From Dipteronia dyeriana (lineage: Eukaryota; Streptophyta; Magnoliopsida; Sapindales; Sapindaceae): a stretch of 64,000 nucleotides of DNA. Each line of letters opens with the position of its first letter. Positions within the stretch are counted from its first letter, which is position 1. Made by a program: the position numbers and the translations under genes. Below the pieces are notes generated by a model that ran no database searches, was not told the origin of the DNA, and was given only the letters and a program-made list of their open reading frames with translations. The stretch covers positions 82,465,652 through 82,529,651 of the forward strand of contig CM065299.1 of NCBI GenBank assembly GCA_032871835.1, in the 5' to 3' direction. Shown in pieces: positions 11,005-22,782 of this stretch.

Positions 11005-12908
11005 TGTTAACCGAAAATTCGCTCACGGTGAGAAATTACAGCTAACACCCTCGAGACCACTACCACGGAGGTGATGGCCGGGGTTGGTACCTTATACCTT
11101 GGAGAGATCTTGTATGAATATGGATTATGGAGCGGTAGGTAGGAGAGGAGTCATCCCACTCATCGGGCTTCCCGGTTGGTAAGAGATGAATGGAGCTCGA
11201 GGTTCCCTTGCTGTTGATCTTGGTCCTGGTCCTGGTCCTCGGTCGGGGTCTGAGCCAGTCCTGGTACCCAGAGCCCAGTTCTGGAACCCGATTCCTTTCT
11301 GTAGTTCCCCGACCTAGATAGTAAGTAAGAAGGGGGCTTATCTTGCTCCAGTGTCGAAGAGCTTGATTTCTTCCATCGAGAAGATATATGAGGGATCATC
11401 GACTCCCTTTAAGCTGGTCTGGGTGGTTTCTCTTCATCTTGATGTGCGACTTTGGCATGTAGATGGGAGGATAAGAGTGCTAGGTCCAGCGAGTTAGGAA
11501 TCTAGCTTGCACTCATATACACATGCATAATATAGGAGACAAATAAGAGAAAGACAAGTCTTATGTAGAAGGAGGTGGACTGACCAAGGGGGAAAAAGCA
11601 CCACGAATGATCACATGCTGAAAAACCCCAGGGCAAAATCCAGTGGAAGGAGGAATATCCTTCCTTATGTATATATCAAAGAATGCTCTGGGGAGCTTAC
11701 AAAAATGGAGAAATAATACAACCATGGTGCTCCGAACAGCTTACAACAATGATCGAGTGTTAACCGATACCGGTATAATCCTGGAAAAGGTACACATATA
11801 ATGACGATGTAGAGAGAACTTTATATGATGCATGTAGACTAGCCTAGGGCTGGTCGTTTTTGGGATTAGAGATGGTATGTCTGTTCTCAGATGACCTCCC
11901 AATCGATGCTATTACAAGCGTATTTATACATGGTGTAACTACCTTGTCGTGCAAGTTCAGGACTCTTGAATTGTTCTTCTTTTCTTATTGAACAAGATTC
12001 TTCATTTAATGTATTTGATTGAATTGTAGCTAATATCTTGGAGAATATGTGTTTTTTTCCTCTTCGGATTCTTCCTTCCTTGATATGTGGGATTTTCTGT
12101 TGTAGTTGACTCCCAATAATTGGTTGTGAAGGATATCTTGGAGGCAAAGGTATTTGTTTCCTCTTTGGACTCTTTTACTAATGGTTGCCATTAAAAAGTT
12201 GAATATTCTCTCATTAATGGCGTTGATCCTCTCATTAATAGGGTTGACTTCCTCCATTAATATAGTTGACCTCATTAATATAGTTGACTATCTCCATTAA
12301 TACGGTTTGACCTCATTAATATGGTTGATGATCTCCATTAATACGGTTTGACCTCATTAATGGTATCGTAAGTGTCATGAGGGTCAACCCTCTCTTCCTA
12401 TGCTGTTTGGAGGACAGCTCTGGTTTTATATGTTACTTCGGAGAGGTACTTTAAAGAGGTTACCTAAGGTGATGCTTGATATTTCTTGAGGGTGAGGTAC
12501 CTCAAGTTCCATTACACTAGCAATGTCCCTAGGGGACCTCTCGATGGAGCTAGATCGATCTTGCTGGTCTTCCCATGGAGCTTGTGCTAACCATTTTAGG
12601 GTTGAAATATCCCATAGGGTTCAAACCTTGTACCTGAGAGCTTAGTTGAGCTATGCCGAGCTTTGTCATGGAGCTCGACCTAATTATGCAGGATTCATGG
12701 CGGGGTAGCGGGCTTTAATTGGAGTGCCTGAATGCATGCAAGGTGTTAAGAAGTTGTTGATTACCTCACCCTGCTTCTGCGAGGTTCTAAGGTACCTTGA
12801 CCTAAAGGACCTCGATACCTTGCTACGTTACCCAGATTTGGACCCCTGCTTGAAGGCTGGAAGGTGGAAAATTCTTCTTTGGTCCCTAGCCAAATTTTGC
12901 TATTAACA
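11005..12908 (-). mobile_element. 3' LTR of element B
   Basis: It begins TGTTAACCGAAAATTCGCT and ends GCTATTAACA on the plus strand, 1,904 bp. By eye it differs from the right LTR at roughly 20 of about 290 positions compared near the inner end. Internal landmarks are 'GGTCCTGGTCCTGGTCCTCGG' type triplets near 11,220 and repeated 'CCATTAATACGGTTTGACCTC' near 12,295-12,360. Confidence 0.85.
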
Positions 12909-12921
12909 GAAGTTCCCTCTG
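12909..12921 (-). other. Polypurine tract of element B
   Basis: CAGAGGGAACTTC on the minus strand directly abuts the 3' LTR. Element D has CAAAGGGAACTTC at the same place, with the same flanking 'TTCAAGTCA'. Confidence 0.7.
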
Positions 12922-13400
12922 ACTTGAACACCGATACGCAGCTGGGGTTAGAGTCAGAATCTTGTACTACATTAAGAATTATGCTTGTCGCTTCTTATTG
13001 GTAACCAAAATCGCTCATAGTGCTTGCCTTAATGAACCGGGGTACTAGTCATTTCTGCTTTAGAAATCTTGGTACATTAGGCGAAGAAGATCCTGGTAGG
13101 CAACTAAGGCCACTTTCTCACCAGGTCTTTATATATAGGCGAATCCGGCGTACCTATAAAATAAATGAGCGATGGCGGACCAAAGAAAGGGATTTTCCCT
13201 TCGTGGAATTTCCGACTCTCTAGTTAGTGTAAAATTTAGTAAGCGAGAAAGGTCACAAACCGTATTGCTAGATCATGTCGGATAAAGCTTCAGTGGCTAA
13301 TCTGAGAGCCTGAAATTTCTGTTCCTAGAATTGGTAGGCAACTATACCATCCAGACCTTTCCTGCCTGGGTTGGCCCGGCCATGGCAGCAGGATAACCTT
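12922..13400. other. Element B sequence between polypurine tract and repeat field, no gene seen
   Basis: No recognisable domain on either strand. A TATATATAGGCG stretch at about 13,130 and an open 67-codon plus-strand frame (13,020-13,223) are present, but no homology is recognised. Confidence 0.5.
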
Positions 13401-15050
13401 TTGGTTGTTCAGGCCTCGTAATCAAGCAGGCAACTATACTCTTTAGCTCAGATCCTTCTCGGGGGAGGACACCCGACCAAGGCATTAGGAACGCTAGCTA
13501 CCCTAGTCTTGGGATCCGGATGGCAACTATACACTTATACTCAGATCCCTCTAAGGCGTGGTTGGCTCGGCCATGGCAGCATAATGACCTTTTGGTTGTT
13601 CATGTCTCGTGATCTAGATGGAAACTATGCATATACAATCAGATCCTTCTTGGGGGAGGTAGCCTAACAAAAGCATCAGGAGTGCTATCTAGCTTTTTCC
13701 TAGTCTTGGGATCCGAATGGAAACTATGCACTTACACTCAAATCCCTCTTGGGCATGGTAGCAGACCAAGGCATCAGGAGCGCTATCTAGCTATATTCTG
13801 GTCTCGAGATCTAGATGACAATTATTCTCTTACACTCAGACTCTTCTTAGGGTCGTATCCCTACCAAGGAATCTATCTAGCTATTTCTTGGTCTCGAGAT
13901 CTGGATGACAACTATGCTCTTACACTCAGATCCTTTTTGGAGGTCGTAGCCCTACCAAGGTATCAAAAGCGCTATCTAGCTAAATCCTGGTATTTTGATC
14001 CGGAGTGAAACTATGCACTTACATTCAGATCCTTCTTGGGGGAGGTCACCCGACCAAGGCACCAGGGTGACGAGGGGGCTTCCCCGATCAATCCCTTGTC
14101 ACAAGATCTGTATGGTAACTATACTCTTACACTCAGACCCTTCTCGGCGAGGGGTGGTGCTCGGCCGAGGCATCAAGAGCGTTATCTAGGTAATTCCTGG
14201 TCTCGAGATCTGGTTGACAGCTCTTACACTCAGATCCTTCTTGGGGGACATAGCCCGATCAAGGCATCAGAAGCGCTATCTAGCTATTTCTAGGTCTCGA
14301 GATCTAGATGGCAACTATGCTCTTACACTCAGACCCTTCTTGGGGGTCGTAGCCCAACCAAGGCATCAGAAGAGCTATCTAGCTATATAATGGTCTCGAG
14401 ATCTGGATGACAACTTTGCTCTTACACTCAGATCCTTCTTAGGGGTCGTAGCCCGACCAAGGCATCCTAAGCTCTATCTAGATATTTCCTGGTCTCGAGA
14501 TCTGAATGGTAACTATGCTCTTACACTCTGATCTTTCTTGGGGGTCGTAGCCAGACCAAGGCGTCAGGAGCGCTATCTTGCTATATCCTGGTATTTTGAT
14601 CCGGATGACAACTATGCACTTACAATCGGATCCTTCTTGGGGGAGGTCACCCGACTAAGGCATCAGGGGTGATGAGGGGGCTTACTCGATCAATCCCTGG
14701 TCTCGAGATCTTGATGACAACTATGCTCTTACACTCAGACCCTTCTTGGTGGGGGGTGGTGCCAGGCCGAGGCATCAAAGGTAGTGAGGAGGTTTCCCCG
14801 ATCTAACTTTGGTCTTGAGGAGATCACTGTCAAAAAACTATGGCGATCCTCCTGAAGGGATTAATCCAGTCCAAGGCATTAAGAGGGCTATCTAGCTCTC
14901 CTAGTCAAGGCAATCCTTCTGGAGTGATTCGATCCGATCCAGGATATCAGGAGTACGGTGTACCTCTCCTGGTAATCGTGATACTCCTGGACGAATTTTG
15001 TTCCGGTCTAGGGCTTCGGGAGTGCAGTGTAGCTCTCCTGGTGATGGTGA
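13400..15050 (+). repeat. About 98-bp tandem repeat field of element B (about 14 units) plus shorter units
   Basis: The unit reads approximately 'TCTCGAGATCTGGATGACAA', then 'CTCTTACACTCAGATCCTTC', then 'GGTCGTAGCCCGACCAAGGC' and 'CATCAGGAGCGCTATCTAGC'. The CTTACACTC core recurs every 90-107 bp from about 13,430 to 14,730. A second unit, 'GGCGATCCTCCTGGAGGGATT', is repeated near 14,840-15,050. The same 98-bp unit occurs in elements C and D. Confidence 0.85.
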
Positions 15051-15059
15051 TCACATGAG

Positions 15060-17640
15060 ATCTATTACGGATACTGAAATCGAAGGAGATGCAAACTCAT
15101 GGCTAGCCAATACGAAGTTGTATCAATGTATGATGGTATGGGTTGATAACCAGTCTCGCTCTAGGCGCTTTTTCATGAGTAGAATCTCTTGAGATGATCT
15201 GCATTATGAGTGTAGATAGTAGAATGGCTCTCCGTAAAAGATGCTTTTTATTACAAACTAGGGGAAATTGTCTTACGCTGGGGTCATCGCCCGTCTCACT
15301 GAAGTACTGAGAAAATATTGAGCTTCTAGTCCCCAAGTGATGTAACCGGTTTGAAAGTCCGCTTGGGGTAGATGAGATTCTTTAACAATCGTAATGGATC
15401 TCGAGAACCCATTGTGAACAAATCAGGACCTCTGGGTGCTCCCCAAACAGATCGAGACCTCGATGGCTCACTAGGGCATTGGAAGGCCCTGTACAAATGG
15501 AGAGGAGCCATCAGGATGATAATCTTCAAGAGCAAGCTGGTGTTTGCTAAGGTCAAGCTCGTGCAAGCCAAGAAGGATGGTTACTTCTTCACAACCTTCC
15601 AGGTAGAGCTGGTTCTACTTTCCCCCTTTGACCTAATAGTCATTGATAGACGGAAAAATGAGGGGATTAAGATGAAAGATACTGCGATGGTTGTGTATGT
15701 TCCCATCGTAGCAGGCAAGTCTTGGGTTACTGAAGCAGACTCGGGCTCGAAATCCCATGGTGCAGTAGATGATCAATTCTAAGAGGGATATTCTCCCACA
15801 AATGAAGGCCATAGCTGAGGTGGTTGTTTATATGGCAGGTGAGCCCCGGTTGATCCAGAAGTAGATGTTTCGGATGGAGAAAACTTCTCTTTCAGGGGAC
15901 TTCAAACCAAAAGGAAGAGGAGTTGACCATGGTAATGAGGGGCACAGTTGTTCTGAATGAAGACATGACTAGAATTGAGGAAACCATGGCTAATGTGCAG
16001 GTAACCCAAGAGTGGATCCAACATGCATATGATCTGGAGAGACTCGAGTCCATGCATCGTGCCATGCGAGGATTGCTCAGAAGGAGGAGGTAAACTATTG
16101 AGAGAGTGGTTTAAACTTTGCATAGCAGTGTGGCTGCCTTGGAAGCCAAGGTGGGTGCTTCATTTGCTGAAGAACACTTATGTGTTACTTGCTAGGCAGC
16201 TCGAGCTCTTCTTTCCCCTGACCTGATCATCATTGGAGGATGGATACCTTGAGTAGATCATAGAGAAACCTGAGAGTTACCTAGGTCCGCTCTGACTGAA
16301 GCCGGACCTTTTTGAGATGATGGATGCGCAGATGTTGAGGAGGACTTGGCTCCCATTTCTGCTTTCATGTCTAGTCATGTTGGGGTAGAAACTACCAAGA
16401 AGTCCTCTGTTGTTATAGATACATGGGGGCTCCAAGCCCGCCAACCACTCCATCAGAATCATCTAAAGTAAAGGTCCAGTTAGATATTTCCAAGGAAATG
16501 GTGGTCCGAACTGGTCTGGCAGATGTGTTTTGCTACAGAGGTTATGGATGTAGGTAAAGCTTCAAACCTACGTATCTGTCCGTCAGAATCTGTCAAGGAG
16601 GTAAGGATCTAGATCGCCCTTACCTAGAAAGAGGAGGTCCATACTGAAGCCATAGTGATGGAAGAGGTCCCGATCAATCCAGCTGAAGAGGTAAGGGACT
16701 GAGCTGATTCAGGCTAACATGACTAAGGTGGTGGAGCTGGCTCCGAGGTAGTAGTGCTAGGGGATAGTGGTTCATCCTCTACCCAATCAGCAGGACCAGG
16801 GATGAAGGAGCTGCCACTGTTGATGAAACTAACCTGGGAGGTAGACCGAGACCATGGTAGCTCGCTAGAGCGATTAATGGCCCGATACAAATGGAGTGGA
16901 TCTACTGGTCTTGTACAAGATATGAGGTGGCTTCAGGACTTACGGTAGTGCTACAGCTGCTCCAGAAGCTTCCCCAGGCACATAGGTGGCCTTACTGAAT
17001 ATATAAAGCCTCTTGGCCCATCTCAAATTAACTAGGACTCCGGTGGTTTGCTAGGGCGTTGAATGACCCAGTATGAGTGGAGCAGAGCCACCAGTATGAT
17101 GCTATTTAGGAGCAAGTTAATGATGCTAAAGTCGAGCTTGAGCAGACCAAGAAGGAGATGATTAGGATAATGAGAGGAGCGATCATCCTGAGCAAAGCCA
17201 TGACTAGAGCTGAGGCAACCGCAACTGAGATGCAGGTAGACAAAGAGCAGATGCAGTGTGCATATGATATAAAAAGACTCGAATCCGTGCTCCGTGCTCC
17301 ACGCCTTGTAAGGACCTCTCTCAATGAGATCATAGAGAAAGCTAAGAGTTTATTAGGTCCACTCTCACTGAAGCCGATCCATCTAGAGCCATAGGGTGCA
17401 TTGATGATGAAGAGGACCTGGTACCCATCACCACCTTCATTCCAAAACGCACTAGCGAAAAACCTATCTCAAAATCCCCGACAGAGAATGTGAGGTCTGT
17501 TTTGATGCCATAGTGGTGGAAGTGGTCTCGATCGATCATGTCGAAGAGAATGTTGTCAAGGCTGACTTATGCTGGCCCAACCAAGCTGGTAGAAGCTAGC
17601 TCTGAAGTAACAACATTATAGGTTGATGACCCATCCTTCA
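15060..17640 (+). pseudogene. Degenerate coding region antisense to element B, two related modules
   Basis: The protein family is not recognised. It is read on the plus strand, opposite to the element. Module 1 (about 15,460-16,460) holds the open stretch 15,372-15,782 with KKDGYFFTTFQVELVLLSPF, then a helical charged segment (EDMTRIEETMANVQVTQEW, HAYDLERLESMHRAMRG) and an acidic segment (EEDLAPISAFM). Module 2 (about 17,100-17,640) repeats this order: EMIRIMRGAIILSKAMTRAE, EMQVDKEQMQCAYDIKRLES, then a DEEDLVPI-like segment in another frame. The two modules look like an internal duplication of a coiled-coil protein. Many stops and shifts are present, but the order of motifs matches element C at 3,880-6,420. 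It may be a relic of the antisense gene typical of Tat-lineage elements. Confidence 0.55.
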
Positions 17641-17649
17641 ACCAAACAA

Positions 17650-20040
17650 TGGGACTAGAGAGGAAGAAACTGCTACTGTCGAGGAGACTAACCCGAGTGG
17701 TGGATAGGGACTAAGGTAGCTCGCTAGGGTGATGAATGGCCCGTACAAATGGAGTGAAGCTACCGGTATGGTACTGGTCCAGAGGCATGCTTGGGATCCA
17801 ATGAGTCCCCAGCAATCGAGAGTAGGCTATAGACCATGCTGGAATGTATTGGGACCGCAGTGACTTACTTGGAAGTTGGATGGTTCGATACAAATTGAGA
17901 AGAGCCACCTGCTTGGTACCAGTCTAGAAGCCTTCTTGGGATCTAAGGAGTCCTCAACAGCTGAGAGAAAACTCTGGACCCTTCCGAAATAAGCCAGGAG
18001 CTCAGCGGCTGGCTTGGGCATTGACCGGCCCGGTATAAGAAGTGAGAAGCCATTAGGCTTTGTAGCGGGGATGAAACTCCAGAGGCTTGCTTAGGCATGA
18101 GGGAGGCCTTACCAAAATATGGAAAGCCTCTGGGCTCTCTTCGAACAGATTAGGCTTCGGTGGCTTGCTAGGGAGATGAATTGCTCGGTAAATATGGAGC
18201 GAAGCCACCGGTCTTGTAGCGGTGTTAATACTCCGGAAGCTTACTTAGGCACGTAGAATGCCTTACCAAGAGTGGGAAGCTTCTGGGAACTCCTCGATCG
18301 GATCAGGCTTCAGTGGCTTGTCAGGGTGATGAATGACCCAGTTTATATGGAGCGAAGCCACCGGTCCGGTACTGGTCTAGAATCATGCTCGGGAACCTAG
18401 AAATCCTCAGCAACTGAGAAAGGGATCTGGACCCTGCTGGAATGAACTGAGAGCTTAGTGGCTCACTTGGGCGTTGACCAGCCCGGTATAAGAATTGAGA
18501 AGCTATTAGGCTTTGTAGCGGGAATGCAACTCCAAAGGGTTACTTAGGCATGAAGGAGGCCTTACCAAAATGTGGAAAGCCTCTGGGCTCTCTTCGATCA
18601 GATCGGTCTTTGGTGGCTTGCTAGGGCGATGAATGGCCCGATACATATGGAGCGAAGCCACTGGTCTTGTAGCAGTGCTACTGCTCCAAAAGCTTGCTTA
18701 GGCACGTAGGATGCCTTACTAAGAGTGGGAAGCTTCTGGGAACTCCTCGATCGGATCAGGCTTCAGTGGCTTGTTAGTGCGATGAATGGCCAGATATATA
18801 TGAAGCAAAACCACCGGTCTGGTACAGGTCCAGAAGCATGCTCGGGAACCTATAAATCCCCAGCAAATGAGAGAGAGCTCTGGACCCTGCTGGAATAAAC
18901 TAAGAGCTTAGTGGCTCACTTGGGTGTTGACCGACCCGGTATAAGAAATGAGAAGCCACTGTGCCTTACAGCGGGGCTGCTACCCCAGAGGCTTGCTTAG
19001 GCATGTCGGAGGCCTTACCAAAATAAGGGAAACCTCTGGGCTTTCCTGGATCAGATCTAGCTTCGGTAGCTTGTTAGAGCGATGAATGGCCTGATATATA
19101 TGGAGCAAAGCCACTAGTCTTGTAGTTGTGCTACTGCTCCAGAAGCTTGTTTATGCATATAGGAGGCCTTACCAAAACTTGGAAGCTTTTGGGAACTCCT
19201 CGAACAGATCGGGCTTCAGTGGCTTGCTAGGGTGATGAATTGGCCGATATATATGGAGCGAAGCCACAGGCATTGTAAAGATGCTACTGCTCCAGAAGCT
19301 TGCTTAGACACGTAGGATGCCTTACCAAGAGTGGGAAGCTTCTAGGAACTCTTAGATCAGATCATGCTTCAGTGGTTTGTTTGGGCGATGAATGGCCCGG
19401 TATATTTGGAGCGAAGCCACCAGTCTCGTACTGGTCTAGAAGCATGCTCGGGAACTTAGAAGTCCTCAGCAACTAAGAGAGGGCTCTAGACCCTGCTTGA
19501 ATGAACTGGGAGCTTAGTGGCTCACTTGGGAGTTGACCGGCCCGGTATAAGAATTGAGAAGCCAATGGGCTTTGCAGCGGGGCCCCAGAGGTTTGCTTAG
19601 GCATGTCGGAGGCCTTACCAAAATGTGGGAAACCTTTGGGCTTTCCTCGATCAGAACGGGCTTCAGTGGCTTGTTAGGGCGATGAATGGCCAGGTATATA
19701 TTGAGCAAAGCCACCGGTCTTGTAGCAGTGCTACTGCTCTAGAAGCTTGCTTAGGCACGTAGGATGCCTTACCAAGAGTAGGAAGCTTATGGGAACTCCT
19801 CGATCAGATCAGGCTTCGGTGGCTTGCTAGGGTGATGAATGACCTGGTATGTATAGAGCGAAGCCACCGGTCTGGTATTGGTCAGAAGCATGCTCAGGAA
19901 CCTAGAAGTCCCCAACAACTGAGGGAGGGCTTTGGACCCTGCTGGAATGAACTGGGAGCTCAGTGGCTCACTTGGGCATATACTGGCCCGTTATAAGAAG
20001 TAAGGAGCCACTAAGTTTTCTACTGGTCGGGTTGCTCCAA
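17650..20040 (+). repeat. About 150-bp / 450-bp higher-order tandem repeat field of element B
   Basis: Three subunit types alternate. One carries 'GCTTGCTTAGGCACGTAGGA', one 'GAAGCCACCGGTCTGGTACT' and one 'GGCTCACTTGGGCGTTGACC'. The last recurs near 18,455, 18,910, 19,515 and 19,960, giving a higher-order period of about 450 bp with one extra subunit. The 'GGGCGATGAATGGCCCGGTA' core is also present singly inside the antisense coding-like region (15,470; 16,870; 17,055), so the array probably grew from that sequence. Confidence 0.85.
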
Positions 20041-20858
20041 ATGCTACACAATTGAGTTGGCTTCTTAGATTCATGAGTTGACCAGCTAGGGCTACCTAGG
20101 AGCTTCTGAATTACGGATCCGACGGCATGAGCGGATCCGTTTGAACAGGTACAGCCCAATGGATCTGCTGGATAGTTGATACACTGATAGCAGAGTGAAT
20201 CTACTCTAAGAAAGTAGGAGCGGTACAACTCTACTGTGTAGAAGCTCTCGATGTATCAGAGTGGTTCAGTTGTGTAAGAGATCTTTAAGCATGAGGCTGC
20301 GTAGTGGATCTTGCGTAAAGGAGATACACCAGTACGAAGCAATCCATGGTAAAGAAACATGAGAAGTGTAACTCTACTACATAGGAGCTCTAGAGGTACC
20401 GAAGCAAATCTGCTATAGAAGAGCTAGACTGGTGTGGGTTTACTGCACTAGAGCTATAACGGTACCGGGGCATATCTGTTGTGGAAGAGCCTTTCAGACG
20501 CGGAGCTACTGTGGAGGAGCACTAACGGTATCGAAATAGATCTGGTATGGAAGAGCCATCCAGGCACGGAGCTACTAGAGAAGGGCTCTACTAATAGATA
20601 AGCAGCATTGCTTCATTGGGGCGGTGTAGTAGGCCGGTTCCACCTGGAATCCCACGTACCATACTCGTTCCACAATAAACAAAACTCGTTAAATGACAAA
20701 ATGAGCACCACACCCGGTGCATAGGCGATATAGACAAGTATGGAGAAAGGACATCGTTGATAGTAAATGATATTCCATAAAAAATGAATCTGTTACCTCG
20801 ATAGTAAAAGGATTTTCATGTAGGGACATGTAGGCTTTCAAAAGGGGTGTGGAAACTT
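20041..20858. other. Leader of element B, no gene seen
   Basis: This sequence between the repeat field and the primer site is collinear with the leader of element C. Short repeated phrases such as 'GCAGAGTGAATCTACT' and 'GGTACCGAAGCAAATCTGCT' occur. No reading frame of note. Confidence 0.55.
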
Positions 20859-20874
20859 CCCACAGACTGCGCCA
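20859..20874 (-). other. Primer-binding site of element B
   Basis: TGGCGCAGTCTGTGGG on the minus strand, five bases from the LTR end at 20,880. It differs by two bases from the site of elements A and C. Confidence 0.75.
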
Positions 20875-20879
20875 AAAAG

Positions 20880-22778
20880 TGTTAACCGAAAATTCGCTAA
20901 GGGTGAGGAATTACAGCTAACACCCCCGAGACTACTACCACGGAGGTGATGGCCGGGGTTGCTACCTTGTACCTTGGAGAGATCTTGTATGAATATAGAG
21001 TATGGAGCGGTAGGTAGGAGATGAGTCATCCCACTCATCGGGCTTCGCGGTTGGTAAGAGATGAATGGAGCTCAAGGTTCCCTTGCTGGTGATCTTGGTC
21101 CTGGTCCTGGTCCTCGGTTGGGGTCGAAGCTTGTCCTAGTACCCAGAGCCCGGTTCTGGAGCCCGATTCCTTCCTATAGTTCCCCGACCTAGATAGCAAG
21201 TAAGAAGGGGGCTTATCTAGCTCCAGTGTCTAAGAGCTTGATTTCTTCCATAGAGAGGATGCAAGAGGGATCATCGACTCCTTTCAAGTTGGCCTGGGTG
21301 GTTTCTCCTCATCTTGATGTGCGACTTTGGCATGCAGATGGGAGGATAAGAGCGATAGGTCCAACGAGGTAGGAATCTAGCTTGCACTTATATACGCATG
21401 CATAATATAGGAAACAAATAAGAGAAAGACCAGTCTTATGTAGAGGGAGGTGGACTGACCAAGGGGGAAAAACATCTCGAATGATCACATGCTGAAAAAC
21501 ACCAGGGCAGTATCCAGTGGAAGGAGGAATACCCTTCCTTATGTATATATCAAAGAATGCTCCGGGGAGCTTACAACAATGGAGAAATAATACAACCATG
21601 GTGCTCCGAAGAGCTTACAACAATGATCGAGTGTTAACCGATACCGGTATAATCCTGGTAAAGGTACACATATAATGACGATGTAGAGAGAAATTTAAAC
21701 AAAGCATGTAGACTAGCCTAGGGCTGGTCGTTTTTGGGATTAGAGATGGTATGTCTGTTCTCAGATGACCTCTCAATCGATGCTATTACAGATGTATTTA
21801 TACATGGTGTAACTACATTGTCTTGCAAGTTCAGAACTCTTGAATTGTTCTTCTTTCCTTATTGAACACGATTCTTCATTTAATGTATTTGATTGGATTG
21901 TAGCTAATATCTTGGAGAATATATGTTTGTTTTTTCTTCAGATTCTTCCTTCCTTGATATGTGGGATTTTCTGTTGTAGTTGACTCCCAATAATTGGTTG
22001 TAGAGGATATCTTAGAGGCAAATGTATTTGTTTCCTCTTTGGACTCTTTTACTAATGGTGGCCATTAAAGAGTTGAATATTCTCTCATTAATGGCGTTGA
22101 TCCTCTCATTAATAGGGTTGACTTCCTCTATTAATATAGTTTACCTCATTAATAGGGTTACCTCCAATAATATAGTTGACCTCATTAATATGGTTGACTA
22201 TCTCCATTAATATGGTTTGACCTCATTAATGGTATCGTAAGTGTCATGAGGGTCAACCCTCTCTTCCTACGTTGTTTGGAGGAGAGCTCTGGTTTTATAT
22301 GTTACTTCGGAGAGGTACTTTATAGAGGTTACCTAAGGTGACACTTGATATTTCTTGAGGGCGAGGTACCCTTGGTTCCAGTACACTGGCGAGGTCACCA
22401 GGGGACCTCTCGATGGTGCTAGATCGATCTTGTTGGTCTTCCCATGGAGCTTGTGCTAACAATTTTAGGGGCAAAATATCCCATAGGGTTCCAACCTTGT
22501 AGTTGGGAGCTTGGTTGAGCTACGCCGAGCTTTATCATGGAGCTCGACCTAATTATGCAAGATTCATGGCGGGGTAGCGGGATTTAATTTGAGAGCCTGA
22601 ATGCATGCAAGGTGTTGAGAAGGTGTTGATTACCTCACCCTGCTTCTGCGAGGTTGTAAGGTACCTTGACCTAGAGGAGCTCGATACCTGGCTACGTAGA
22701 CCCGAATTTGGACCCCTGCTTGAAGGTTGGAAGGTGGAAAATTCTTCTTTGGTCTTTAGCCAAATTTTGCTATTAACA
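20880..22778 (-). mobile_element. 5' LTR of element B
   Basis: 1,899 bp, begins TGTTAACCG and ends GCTATTAACA on the plus strand. It is collinear with the left LTR over its whole length. Transcription of B would start here and run leftward, away from element D. Confidence 0.85.
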
Positions 22779-22782
22779 TTAA

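Larger units (their letters stand above)
11005..22778 (-). mobile_element. Element B: complete non-autonomous LTR retrotransposon (LARD-like, 11.8 kb)
   Basis: Two LTRs in the same orientation (11,005-12,908 and 20,880-22,778) flank 7,971 bp. A primer site lies next to the right LTR and a polypurine tract next to the left LTR, so the element reads right to left. No gag or pol domain is present on either strand. The interior holds tandem repeats and degenerate coding sequence on the opposite strand. Expected 5-bp target duplications were not found (CTATT on the left, TTAAT on the right), so one end may have been altered after insertion. Confidence 0.85.

Noticed and set aside
13400..14820. Regular repeats with a near-constant period resembling a CRISPR array
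   Set aside because: The units are contiguous, about 98 bp with no unique spacers, degenerate, and lie inside a plant LTR retrotransposon without cas genes.
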